A DNA stretch of 58,393 nucleotides, from positions 1-58,393 of the forward strand of contig NVUB02000063.1 of assembly GCA_002401775.2 (NCBI GenBank), given 5' to 3'. A program made the position numbers and the translations under genes. Source of the DNA: Ectothiorhodospiraceae bacterium. Its GTDB lineage: Bacteria > Pseudomonadota > Gammaproteobacteria > SZUA-152. Below are positions 48,552 through 56,982 of the stretch, piece after piece (the stretch's first letter is position 1; every line of letters begins with the position of its first letter). The notes beneath the pieces were generated by a model. That model saw only the letters and a list, made by a program, of their open reading frames with translations, ran no database searches and was not told where the DNA came from.

Positions 48552-50729
48552 ATGAGCACAGACGATGTGATCCATATCGGCAAGCATTCTTACGTGCCAA
48601 CGACATCGTCACGGCTGGATGATCGCACCCGTGTACTCAAGCACGGAAATACTTTTGCCGTATTTGACCGTTATGGCGATATTCATGCCCTTGGCCATAG
48701 TGAACAGGGCATTTACCACGAAGACACCCGTTTTCTGTCGCAGCTGGATCTGCGGCTAGCCGATGGCAGGCGCCCAGTTCTATTAAACTCCACCCTTAAA
48801 CAAGACAACAGCCTGCTTACCGTTGATTTAACCATTCCTGAAATTTACGAAGGCGATAATCTCGTCGTACGTCTGGACACTGTGCATGTGTTTCGTGCCA
48901 AACTGATTTACAAAGAGGCTTGTTACGAACATATACGCTTGTGCAATTATGGTGGCACCGCCGTTAACATCCCCTTCACCCTTAGCTTCGATGCCGACTT
49001 CGCCGATATTTTTGAAGTCCGTGGTAACAAGCGAGATGCGCGCGGCAACTGCCTTCCTGTCGAAGTCCATGAGCAGACAATCACCCTCAGTTACGTAGGC
49101 CTGGATAATATTTCACGCCGAACCCATATCTCACTGGAAAATGCCAACGCCAGGATCACTGACAGTAAAGCGCATTTTGAAGTGGCACTTACCCCCGGAG
49201 AAGATAAAGACATCTACCTCTGTATTCAATGTGAAGCGAACCAGAGCACGGCCAGCACGACACACTACCTCGATGCATTAAATAAAATATCAGACGAGCT
49301 CAAATCCTCGCGTGAAAGCCACTGCGAAATATCCACGTCCAACGAACAGTTCAATGACTGGCTGAATCGCTCGCAGGTTGATCTCAATCTTTTGCTTAGC
49401 GACACCCCGCACGGCCCCTATCCCTTTGCTGGCGTACCCTGGTTTAGTACGCCATTTGGACGCGACGGTCTGATTACTGCTCTTCATTCCTTATGGATCA
49501 ACCCCGGTATTTCACGTGGTGTATTGGCCTATCTCGCCGCTAACCAGGCCACTGAAACTGATCCGTTACGCGAGGCAGAGCCGGGGAAAATTTTGCATGA
49601 AACTCGTGGTGGTGAAATGTCCACCCTGGGCGAAGTCCCTTTTGCCCAGTACTACGGCACCATTGATGCCACTCCCCTGTTTATCGTGCTTGCAGGCGCC
49701 TATTACCAACACACAGGCGACCGCGCCTTCATCGAATCCATCTGGCAGAACATCGAAGCGGCACTGGCCTGGATTGACGACTATGGAGACAAAGATGGAG
49801 ATGGCTTTTATGAATACGCCAGCCAAAATGAAAAAGGATTGTCGCAACAAGGTTGGAAAGATTCCGACGACTCAATATTTCATGCCAACGGCAATGCGGC
49901 AACCGGTGCCATCGCCTTATGCGAAGTGCAAGCCTACGTCTATGATGCCTGGCGCTGTGCCGCCAAGCTTTACCTAATGCTTGGCCAACCCAAAAAATCA
50001 ACAGCACTAGAAGAAAAAGCAACAACACTGAAAAAGCATTTTAATCAGGCTTTTTGGTGTGAAGAACTAGGCACTTATGCCCTTGCATTGGACGGAGAAA
50101 AACGCCCTTGCTGGGTATGCTCGTCCAATGCCGGACATGTGCTTTTCAGTGGTATTGCGACCCGCCGCCACGCCCGGCGTGTCGTCGAAACCTTAATGAA
50201 TGACGCCAGTTATTCAGGCTGGGGAGTTCGTACCATTGCCACGACCGAGAAACGCTACAACCCCATGTCCTATCATAATGGTGCCGTTTGGCCCCATGAT
50301 AATGCCATGATCGCACTGGGCTTTGCACGCTACGGCTACCGGAAAGCGGCAGCAAAAATTATGACGGGTCTATTTGAAGCCAGCCTGTTTCTCGATTTAC
50401 AACGGATGCCTGAATTGTTTTGTGGTTTTCTCAAACGCAAAGGCGAAGGCCCCACGCTTTACCCACTGGCCTGCGCCCCCCAAGCCTGGTCCAGCACCGT
50501 CGTTTTTGCCCTGTTACAAGCCTGCCTTGGGCTGGAAATACACAACACCCCACATCCACAAATTATTTTTTGCCACCCATTTTTGCCCCCCTGGCTAGAT
50601 AACCTGGAAATCAAAAACCTCAACATCGGCCAAGCATCAGTGGATATCGCCATACAGCGTTACGACAATGATGTAGGCGTGAATGTGATTCGTCGGGAAG
50701 GTAGTATAAAAGTGACCGTGGTTAAGTAA
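48552..50729 (+). CDS. Amylo-alpha-1,6-glucosidase (glycogen debranching type)
   Basis: 725 aa. The N-terminal GDE_N_bis-like domain (about 1-225, with FAVFDRYGDIHALGHSEQGI and YHEDTRFLSQLDL) precedes an (alpha/alpha)6 barrel. Barrel motifs are FAGVPWFSTPFGRDGLITAL, LHETRGGEM, YYGTIDATPLF, WKDSDDSIFH and YHNGAVWPHDNAMIALG. Acidic residues in GRDGL and the later WPHDN segment are the expected active-site positions. It has no signal peptide. Probably hydrolyses alpha-1,6 branches or a related glucoside made by the GT4 neighbour. Confidence 0.9.
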   Translation: MSTDDVIHIGKHSYVPTTSSRLDDRTRVLKHGNTFAVFDRYGDIHALGHSEQGIYHEDTRFLSQLDLRLADGRRPVLLNSTLKQDNSLLTVDLTIPEIYEGDNLVVRLDTVHVFRAKLIYKEACYEHIRLCNYGGTAVNIPFTLSFDADFADIFEVRGNKRDARGNCLPVEVHEQTITLSYVGLDNISRRTHISLENANARITDSKAHFEVALTPGEDKDIYLCIQCEANQSTASTTHYLDALNKISDELKSSRESHCEISTSNEQFNDWLNRSQVDLNLLLSDTPHGPYPFAGVPWFSTPFGRDGLITALHSLWINPGISRGVLAYLAANQATETDPLREAEPGKILHETRGGEMSTLGEVPFAQYYGTIDATPLFIVLAGAYYQHTGDRAFIESIWQNIEAALAWIDDYGDKDGDGFYEYASQNEKGLSQQGWKDSDDSIFHANGNAATGAIALCEVQAYVYDAWRCAAKLYLMLGQPKKSTALEEKATTLKKHFNQAFWCEELGTYALALDGEKRPCWVCSSNAGHVLFSGIATRRHARRVVETLMNDASYSGWGVRTIATTEKRYNPMSYHNGAVWPHDNAMIALGFARYGYRKAAAKIMTGLFEASLFLDLQRMPELFCGFLKRKGEGPTLYPLACAPQAWSSTVVFALLQACLGLEIHNTPHPQIIFCHPFLPPWLDNLEIKNLNIGQASVDIAIQRYDNDVGVNVIRREGSIKVTVVK

Positions 50730-50737
50730 CTTTGGTT

Positions 50738-50955
50738 AAGGGGAAATAGGGAAATAGGGGACAGACCACGTTTTATAGTAGGGAAATAGGGGACAGGAAA
50801 TAGGGGACAGACCACGTTTTAGGGAAATAGAGGACATAGGGAAATAGGGGACAGTAAAGTGGGTGTCTTTTTTACTGTTCTTAAAGTGGGTGTCTTTTTT
50901 ACTGGTTTTTTTACTGGTGTCTTTTTTACTGGTGGTACTGGTGTCTTTTTTACTC
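50738..50955. repeat. Cluster of GGGGACAG and GTGTCTTTTTTACT short repeats
   Basis: The left half is five or more copies of GGGAAATAGGGGACAG, twice joined to ACCACGTTTTA. The right half is copies of GTGGGTGTCTTTTTTACT and shorter versions. The last copy runs into the stop codon of the next gene. Such motifs commonly sit beside REP-associated (TnpA-REP/Y1) transposases, but none is present here. Confidence 0.8.
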
Positions 50956-53274
50956 GTCAAATAGGGCGGGTATGCGCAATAACCAGGTCTCACCATTGGA
51001 GTCATCGACACCATCGTTGTCATTGACAACCAGAGCATCACCGTCAGACGTTACGGCCAAGCCCTCGATTTTTTCCAGAACCAGACCCCCGGTCGCCTGC
51101 AGATCCAGCACCAGGTCACGCACCAGCGTCTTGGTTAACACCGGAAACGTCGGGGTAACACCCTCACTGGAATCGGGCAATGCGACTACACCGTCCACCG
51201 AGAAGCGGTAAATGCGCTTGATAACCGCATCCGGCCCGGCCTGGTTATCGCGCTCAATGACCGCAAATGCCTCATCATCCAGTGCGACGATTTCGGACAG
51301 CCCCGTCCAGCCGCCATTGGCCGACTGTGGCGTTTCCAACGGATAGTAGAAGAATGTCCATTCGCCACTCATGACGTTGTATTTTCCAATCCGTACCAGA
51401 CCGGAAGGATCACCCAGCCATTCGCGCTGGAATGCGACATAAAGCGTTTCGTCATCCTCTGAACCCACGCTGGCGACACCTTCGAAACCAAATTTCACCA
51501 GACGCGCATTCACCGAAGCCGGCAAGGTCACAACGTCTTCGATCAACCCGTCGGCAGCCACCTTCACCAACAGATTGCCAAAACGCACCGGGGCATCGTC
51601 ACCTTCCGAGGCAATCCAGAAGCCGCCATCGCTGCGTGTCGTAATCCCTTCCTGATCGAGGTTAACCGTGCCATCGGCATTGACCAGCACCGGCTCTATG
51701 GCAACCAGTTTGCCCATACTGTCGTGCAACACGATTTCTTCTCTGATCAATGCCGGCCGGTGGTCGACGTCCATTTTGAAGATTCGGCTCTGCTGATAAA
51801 AGCTGTCGTGAATGGTATAAGCGATATCCTCCTGCTCACGATCCATGGCCAGTCCCGACAAGGCGCCCCAGGGAATTGGTGTACCGTCAGCCCGGTCGGT
51901 CGACATCACTGTGGGGTAGGCAGGACGGCCCTGGCTGCGCTGGTAAATGTTCAGCACCGAACGGAATTTGTCGCCGCGCTCATCCTTCTCACTGGCAGCA
52001 ACAAAAAGGTTGCGCTGCGGGATAGCCAGCAAACCTTCCGGGCCCACACCGGCCGGCAGGGTCTGCAGCAGCTTCGGCTTCCCGCCCTCCATCTTGTAGA
52101 CAAACACCAGGTTGGCGCGCTCGGACCCAGCGAACAACAGGCGATCGTTGCCATAACGGGCGAAAGCAACATTCTCTGTTTCGTTACCCTTGTTGCCGGA
52201 GCGCTTGTCCGGATAGTGGCCAAGGCGCACCGTTAGGTGTTCGAGCGCGTTGCCGGAGTCGTAGCGAACCTGACCTTTGCTATCAAACACAGAAATACCA
52301 CGGCTACCACCATTGAGGTCGCCTTCGTTCGCCGTTGCCATCAACTTCTTCGAGATCCAGGCGATGCCATCGGGTTCGCGCGGCACATCCGTCAGCGACG
52401 CTGTCAGCGAGATCAACGCCGGCTTTTCTTCCACAGTATCGATCTGTTCAAGATCAACGGTACCGGCACTGAAATCACGCTTGATACGGCCATCCTTCAG
52501 GTCGACCAGTATTACATGGTTGTTTTCCTGCAGCGTCACCGCGGCGACGTTACTGCGGTTGATGGCCACGTACTCCGGTTCCGGATCATCCGGAAATAGA
52601 CCGGCAACGCCCGTCAGCCCGACCTGGCGCACTCCCCAGTCAGCCGGCTCTCCGAGCAGGTCGACAATCACCAGGAAACCGGCCGGCATCTGTGGCGGCG
52701 CACCATCGCCGAGATCTTCATCACGCTCGTTTTCGATAGCAATGGCGGCATAACGCCCATCTGGGCTGACCGCGACGGAATCCGGCTGACCGTCCAGCGC
52801 GTGCGTAGCAACGATGGTACGGCTATCGATGTCGATGACGACCAGTTCACCGCGGGTATTGATAAAATCCAGCGAGGTATTGACGCCGACCAGCGCATAC
52901 CGGCCTTTAATAGCGACCGAGGTGGGTTCACCGTTCAACGCCATCGCACCCAACGCAAGGGGATCAGCCGGATCGGTGATATCAACAAAGCCGAGTTTTT
53001 CGCTCTTGCCATCCGTGTACACGAGGGTATTACCGTCGTCGCTGGCAGCAACAATTTCCGCCACACTTTTCTGGTCGATGGCGGTGTTTTCAAACGCCGG
53101 GAACACGGCAATGCGGTTGAAATGCTGATCCTGTTTATACCGGTAGTCGTGCCCGTGTGCCGTTTCTTTTTCCGAGGGACCTGAATAGGCCCCGACCTGC
53201 ACCAGCGCCAGCGTTATGCCGGCCGCAACAGCAGACAGGGTTTTTACCGTCAGTATTGATGATTTCATTGCCAT
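50950..53274 (-). CDS. Secreted esterase-like/phytase-like beta-propeller protein
   Basis: 774 aa with a signal peptide. The N-terminal half is a choice-of-anchor-type propeller with repeated blades (LVVIDIDSRTIVATHALDGQ, DSVAVSPDGRYAAIAIENE). The C-terminal half fits the 'esterase-like activity of phytase' domain (GLAMDREQEDIAYTIHDS, DQEGITTRSDGGFWIASEGD, EGLAVTSDGDALVVNDNDG). The substrate is uncertain. GC is clearly higher than in the surrounding genes, and it is bounded by a repeat cluster and a truncated gene, so it is probably acquired. The start is ATG 53274 or 53268, both near AAGGAG. Confidence 0.8.
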   Translation of the reverse strand: MAMKSSILTVKTLSAVAAGITLALVQVGAYSGPSEKETAHGHDYRYKQDQHFNRIAVFPAFENTAIDQKSVAEIVAASDDGNTLVYTDGKSEKLGFVDITDPADPLALGAMALNGEPTSVAIKGRYALVGVNTSLDFINTRGELVVIDIDSRTIVATHALDGQPDSVAVSPDGRYAAIAIENERDEDLGDGAPPQMPAGFLVIVDLLGEPADWGVRQVGLTGVAGLFPDDPEPEYVAINRSNVAAVTLQENNHVILVDLKDGRIKRDFSAGTVDLEQIDTVEEKPALISLTASLTDVPREPDGIAWISKKLMATANEGDLNGGSRGISVFDSKGQVRYDSGNALEHLTVRLGHYPDKRSGNKGNETENVAFARYGNDRLLFAGSERANLVFVYKMEGGKPKLLQTLPAGVGPEGLLAIPQRNLFVAASEKDERGDKFRSVLNIYQRSQGRPAYPTVMSTDRADGTPIPWGALSGLAMDREQEDIAYTIHDSFYQQSRIFKMDVDHRPALIREEIVLHDSMGKLVAIEPVLVNADGTVNLDQEGITTRSDGGFWIASEGDDAPVRFGNLLVKVAADGLIEDVVTLPASVNARLVKFGFEGVASVGSEDDETLYVAFQREWLGDPSGLVRIGKYNVMSGEWTFFYYPLETPQSANGGWTGLSEIVALDDEAFAVIERDNQAGPDAVIKRIYRFSVDGVVALPDSSEGVTPTFPVLTKTLVRDLVLDLQATGGLVLEKIEGLAVTSDGDALVVNDNDGVDDSNGETWLLRIPALFDE

Positions 53275-53281
53275 ATTCTCC

Positions 53282-53512
53282 TTAACCGTGAAAGCCGAAA
53301 GGACCCCATGCTAGCGTCGCCATGTCAAGGGGCTTGTACATATCGCTGTCTTTTTTAATGTCGAAACCCGCCGCTTCCGCGTAGACCGACGGCACAATGT
53401 CACCTTCGTCGTTCAGGGCCAGCAGCATCCACATCGGCGGTGCAATAATACGTACACCATCCGCGACCAGGTCGTAGCCGTAAACAATCCGTAACGATGT
53501 ACTCCTAGACTA
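53282..53512 (-). pseudogene. C-terminal fragment of a gene upstream of the phytase-like gene
   Basis: An open frame of about 75 codons that has no credible start. It contains [19 protein letters not shown] and [14 protein letters not shown] and ends 7 bp before the phytase-like ATG, so it was the preceding gene of the same operon. Upstream it ends at a stop where unrelated sequence begins. High-GC codon use matches the phytase-like gene. The family is not recognised. Confidence 0.5.
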
Positions 53513-53910
53513 AGCGTGGAATCTGAACAACCCCTTCCCTCATTTCGTATTAGCAAAAGTATCACAATGAACTTTCCAATGAACGCTTGCGCAGTAGCCG
53601 CTATTGCCGCACTGGCAGCACCTATGGTGGTCCAGGCCGCCCGGATCATAATGACAAGTATTTTGGCATGTAAGGTTGAGCGTATGCTCAATGATAAGTC
53701 CAACCAGTTTTTCGGTTTCAAACACTCCTGCGGGCTTCCACTGAAGGCAGTGTCGTCCGCGAAGCCGGTCAGAGTGCGTACGACCAGGTCGATCTGGCCG
53801 ACGGCCTGCGCGGCATTCGCACCACCGCCTGGCAACTCCCCTGGAGCCAATTGTTGAACGAAGCCGCTTCGCGGCAGAAACCCAAACCCCATAGCTTGTT
53901 ATTTAAAAGA
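53513..53910. other. Mosaic of gene remnants
   Basis: No intact gene. On the plus strand there is a signal-peptide-like start (ATG 53566, MNFPMNACAVAAIAALAAP) that runs into unrelated sequence after about 25 codons. Then comes a separate open stretch at about 53735-53910 encoding GSVVREAGQSAYDQVDLADG. The junctions suggest successive insertions and deletions next to the IS91-type element. Confidence 0.45.
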
Positions 53911-53955
53911 TAATTCCTCCTGTACCCAACTCCGGGTACGTCAACGGAGGAATTA
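53911..53955. repeat. Nested hairpin at the left end of the IS91-like element
   Basis: Outer arms TAATTCCTCC / GGAGGAATTA (53911-53920, 53946-53955) enclose inner arms GTACCC / GGGTAC (53922-53927, 53934-53939). It lies just upstream of the recombinase start and includes its GGAGG ribosome-binding site. It is a candidate for the terminal (terIS) structure. Confidence 0.6.
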
Positions 53956-53968
53956 CCTTATGAACAAA

Positions 53969-53996
53969 GTACCAAAAGTAGGTCCTCTAGGGACAG
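53969..53996 (+). repeat. Short insertion motif, copy 1 (in recombinase start)
   Basis: It contains ACCAAAAGTAGG followed by the small palindrome GTCC-TCTA-GGGAC. The same ACCAAAAGTAGG followed by a similar palindrome recurs at 54471-54495. Confidence 0.6.
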
Positions 53997-54467
53997 CAAA
54001 AACGTTACGATTCACTGTACCAAAAACATCTTAGCGCACTCAAGCGACAAGGTAAAAGTAAAGCAACGATTGATGGATATTCCCGTGCCGTACGGCGGAT
54101 TACCAGCCATTTCGACCGTTGTCCTGATCGACTTTCAATCAATCACCTCAAAGATTACTTTGCGAGCCTCATTGAAACCCATTCCTGGAGCACCGTTAAG
54201 CTAGATCGATGTGGCCTTCAGTTCTTCTACAAGCATGTTTTAGGGAAGAAATGGCTGTGGGTTGATATTGTAAAGCCACCTGTTGTGCGTACTTTACCGG
54301 ATATTCTCACCCCGGATGAGCTTTCGTTAATCATTAACTCTACCCGGGAGGCACGTTACCAAACTTACATTTTAGTGACGTACAGTATGGGCCTGAGGTT
54401 GGGTGAGGCATTAAACCTCAAAATCGGAGATGTCGATGCTAAACGGGCGCGAGTACACATTCGTAAA

Positions 54468-54495
54468 GGGACCAAAAGTAGGCGCTTTAGGCGAG
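54468..54495 (+). repeat. Short insertion motif, copy 2 (inside recombinase)
   Basis: ACCAAAAGTAGG followed by CGCTTTAGGCG, a short palindrome. The exact ends are ambiguous by a base or two. It splits the recombinase frame in the conserved KG-x-KDRF region. Confidence 0.6.
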
Positions 54496-54911
54496 GGTTT
54501 AAAGGATAGATTTGTTTCTTTACCGGATGTTGCCTTGGCAGCATTACGCCATTATTGGTCTTCTCACCGAAATCCCAACTTCTTATTTCCGTTAGGTAAA
54601 AATTCTGAGGAGCGCCATAACGCCAAAAGGTCTATGGATCGGGGTGGTTTACAAAAGTCCTTTCAGGCCATTATTAAAGACTGCCATATTCACAAAAGAA
54701 TTTCTATCCATAACTTACGCCACTGCTGTGGCACTCATTTGGTTGAAGTGGGGTTAAATTTACGGGCTATTCAAGAGCTGTTAGGTCATGAATCGCCGAA
54801 AACAACTGTGCTTTATACGCAATTGACCGAACCCGTACAGCAAAACACCACAGAGCTGATCAATACCATGATGGGCCGTTTGTCGATTTCTTTGGTCAAG
54901 GAGAAGTGATC

Positions 54912-56008
54912 ATGGATATGATAGCCATCATCGATAAATACCGTGCATCATTCAATCAACATTATGGCGCTAGAGCGACTCAACAAATCAACAAAGCGAT
55001 TGGGGCTGTGGTCGATTGCCATACAGAGCGTTATGGGAAAATGCTGCTTCACTGCTCTCCTTGCAACAACCAGCAGTCATATTTTTATGCCTGCGGCCAT
55101 CGGAGTTGTCACCGTTGCCAACATCACGATACGGTGAAATGGTTAGAAAGACAAAAGCAAAAACGGTTACCGGTCGACTATTTTATGGTGACCTTTTCGG
55201 CAACTGCTCCTGCGTGGCTCTACCACCTGCATCCATGCAGTCGACACTACCATATCAACTTCGATCGTTGGTTTGGAATCACCAAAAGTCACTCTATTCG
55301 GTACTGTTTGACTGTGCGGTATCCACGTTGAAGCAGTTTGGAATTAATGATAAAAATCTTGGGGCTGAAGTTGCAATGACGGCGGTGCTGCATACGCATA
55401 GCCGCCGATTAGATTATCACCCGCATGTACATATTATCGTACCCGGTGGATCGTTCAATCAAAAACGACAGTAATGGCGTACGCTCAAAGGTTAATATCT
55501 CTTTAATGAATTCAATCTCGCCACGGTGTTTCGCGCCAAGTTTTTAGAAGCGTTACACCAGTTAACATTGACATTACCGGATGCTGTTCCTAAAAAATGG
55601 GTGGTTGATTGCCAGCATGTTGGGCGCGGACTGCCTGCCATCAAATACCTTTCCCGTTATTTGTATCGTGGCGTCATTTCCGAGAAGAATATTATTTCGG
55701 ACGATGGCACAAATGTCACGTTTCGCTACCGTGAAAGTCAATCTGGAAACTGGGAGACACGCTGCGTTAAAGGCGAATATTTTATCTGGCTGGTTTTTCA
55801 GCGCGCCTTACCAAAAGGTTTCCGGCGTGTCAGAGACTACGGTTTTTTACACGGCAATGCCAAAATCACGTTAAAGCGTATACAACTATTACTGAAGGTG
55901 TTTTTACCCACGGCAATAAAAACAAAAAGGCCGGCGCTTGCGTGTAAACATTGCGGAAGCCCCATGGCAATCATTGCGTTTATTCCACCTGCCTGGCGAG
56001 CGGGTTAA
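54912..56008 (+). pseudogene. IS91 family transposase, interrupted
   Basis: A rolling-circle HUH transposase. The N-terminal zinc region has HCSPCNNQQ...YACGHRSCHRCQ, the HUH motif is in DYHPHVHIIVPGG, and the tyrosine segment is IKYLSRYLYRGVI. Three lesions are visible. A 47-bp insertion at 55197-55243 lies between VTF and TLPYQLR. Two in-frame TAA stops follow FNQKRQ near 55472 and 55493, where the family has sense codons leading into YLFNEF. Removing the insertion and reading through the stops restores a full-length protein of about 350 aa. Confidence 0.88.
55197..55243 (+). repeat. 47-bp hairpin insertion in the transposase gene
   Basis: The inserted segment contains two small hairpins in a row, GTGG-CTCTA-CCAC and GCAT-CC-ATGC. 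Its length is not a multiple of three. Its boundaries are fixed by where the two transposase frames meet. Confidence 0.65.
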
Positions 56009-56212
56009 GGCAATAAAGGATTTTCCACTCCCATGCGTTAACAGAGGAGAAATTGAATAATAATTGAATAAACCCGTTTAAAAAATCGCCTGAACAGGGC
56101 GAGGGATACGCTTGTTTAAGATTCAGTACCATCCACGAGGATGGCACTATTCTTAAAAATCAAAAACTCGATATCTGCTATAGATAAGTACAAACAAACA
56201 ACTGTCGGGCTT

Positions 56213-56270
56213 GTTCAACCAGATGATAAAGTCGCGGCTCAGCCGCGCGACTTATCCTTGTTTGTTAGCG
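56213..56270 (-). other. attC site of the BrnTA cassette
   Basis: On the minus strand it runs GCTAAC...GTTGAAC. The core R' GTTGAAC fits GTTRRRY. Inner arms GATAAGTCGCG and CGCGACTTTATC pair. The antitoxin stop codon lies inside the site. Confidence 0.65.
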
Positions 56271-56500
56271 CTTTTTTGATGTGAAACATATTCATCAAGT
56301 AACTGACGAATTATTTTTTGATACTGCATATGATGTTTTTCAGCTGCTTCTTTAAAATAGGCGACACTTTCAGAACTTAATGAAATAGTAACTTTAGTGT
56401 TTTGTTTTTTAAGTACGAGCTCTTCTGGTGATGGAAGAAAATCTGGAATGAACTCGATATCACCCAGTGACTCATTACTATATTGAATTGGTTTGTTCAT
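56252..56500 (-). CDS. brnA: BrnA-like antitoxin
   Basis: 82 aa from the ATG at 56500. An upstream in-frame start exists but lies in the toxin gene. NTKVTISLSSESVAYFKEAA and YQKIIRQLLDEYVSHQK form the ribbon-helix-helix typical of BrnA antitoxins, which neutralise BrnT and repress their operon. It overlaps the toxin gene by 23 bp, and its last codons (SANKQG) are encoded by the arm of the attC site. Confidence 0.85.
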   Translation of the reverse strand: MNKPIQYSNESLGDIEFIPDFLPSPEELVLKKQNTKVTISLSSESVAYFKEAAEKHHMQYQKIIRQLLDEYVSHQKSANKQG

Positions 56501-56747
56501 AAGCTTTTTTACCTTTACGCCAATAACCTGCACCAAATATACGGATGCGAACAGTGAGAATACCTGTTTTATCTTCATTTAGCCCAAAGCAATAATAACG
56601 CTCTTCTTCCTGGCTATGCGTGGTGTCTTTGGCAATGATACGATTTTTATCAAGAAATGCATGCTGTGCTTCATAGAAGCTAACACCATGTTTTTGATGA
56701 TTTTCTTGGTTCTTTGCCTCATTCCACTCGAAGTTTGATTCGCTCAT
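56478..56747 (-). CDS. brnT: BrnT-like toxin
   Basis: 89 aa. FEWNEAKNQENHQKHGVSF is the BrnT signature, followed by AQHAFLDKNRIIAKDTTHS, EERYYCFGL and RIFGAGYWRKGKKAYEQ. BrnT proteins are RNase toxins with a RelE-like fold. It is upstream of its antitoxin, the usual BrnTA order. The pair sits in one integron cassette; TA cassettes are common stabilisers of cassette arrays. Confidence 0.85.
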   Translation of the reverse strand: MSESNFEWNEAKNQENHQKHGVSFYEAQHAFLDKNRIIAKDTTHSQEEERYYCFGLNEDKTGILTVRIRIFGAGYWRKGKKAYEQTNSI

Positions 56748-56790
56748 GAATTAGGAACAGCATGGATATGGCTATTTCGCCATACTTTGG

Positions 56791-56922
56791 CGCTAACGAC
56801 TGCATGAACGGACGGCAAGCTCAGTAAAGGTGAACCTTAAATATTGCTTGCACTTCATCGAAGCCACTCCTATAAAATCACCGCCCAAGTCTTGCCGATC
56901 CGACTCGATGCACTGGTTAACC
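56791..56922 (-). other. attC site of the two-TM protein cassette
   Basis: On the minus strand it begins GGTTAACCAGTGCATCGAG and ends CATGCAGTCGTTAGCG. The 5' and 3' arms pair: TGCATCGAGTCGGATCGGCA with TGCCGTCCGTTCATGCA, with the bulges typical of attC. About 132 bp, with a long central part that also pairs partly. Confidence 0.75.
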
Positions 56923-56982
56923 TTTATTTTGGGCGAGGCCTCGGAATTGGCCTTGGTTTTGGTGCACCTTTGGTCCCCATGT

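Larger units (their letters stand above)
53960..54909 (+). pseudogene. Tyrosine recombinase of IS91-type element, frameshifted twice
   Basis: An integrase-fold recombinase. The Arg-I region SMGLRLGEALNLKIGDVD, the HNLRHCCGTHLVEVG box and the LGHESPKTTVLYTQL Tyr region are all present but in two frames. ATG 53960 is followed by a short insertion (about 53969-53996) that shifts the frame. Removing 28 bp there gives MNKQKRYDSLYQKHLSALKR, which joins the following frame. A second copy of the same motif (about 54468-54495) breaks the gene again between VHIRK and KDRFVSLPD. The protein is therefore probably inactive unless frames are bridged. Confidence 0.85.
53911..56212 (+). mobile_element. Decayed IS91-type element (tyrosine recombinase + HUH transposase)
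   Basis: Two overlapping-direction genes in the order known from IS91-group elements: a XerC-like tyrosine recombinase followed by an IS91 transposase (stop and start only 2 bp apart). Both are broken. Left boundary set at the nested hairpin at 53911; right boundary set tentatively at 56212, next to an attC core site. The 204 bp after the transposase contain only small hairpins (CGCC/GGGCG near 56088; CCATCC/GGATGG near 56130) that could belong to oriIS. Confidence 0.75.

Noticed and set aside
53413-53892. 159-codon minus-strand ORF next to the phytase-like gene
   Set aside because: Its frame crosses the junction of unrelated remnants, and its product has no conserved look. The neighbouring frame carries the real gene fragment.
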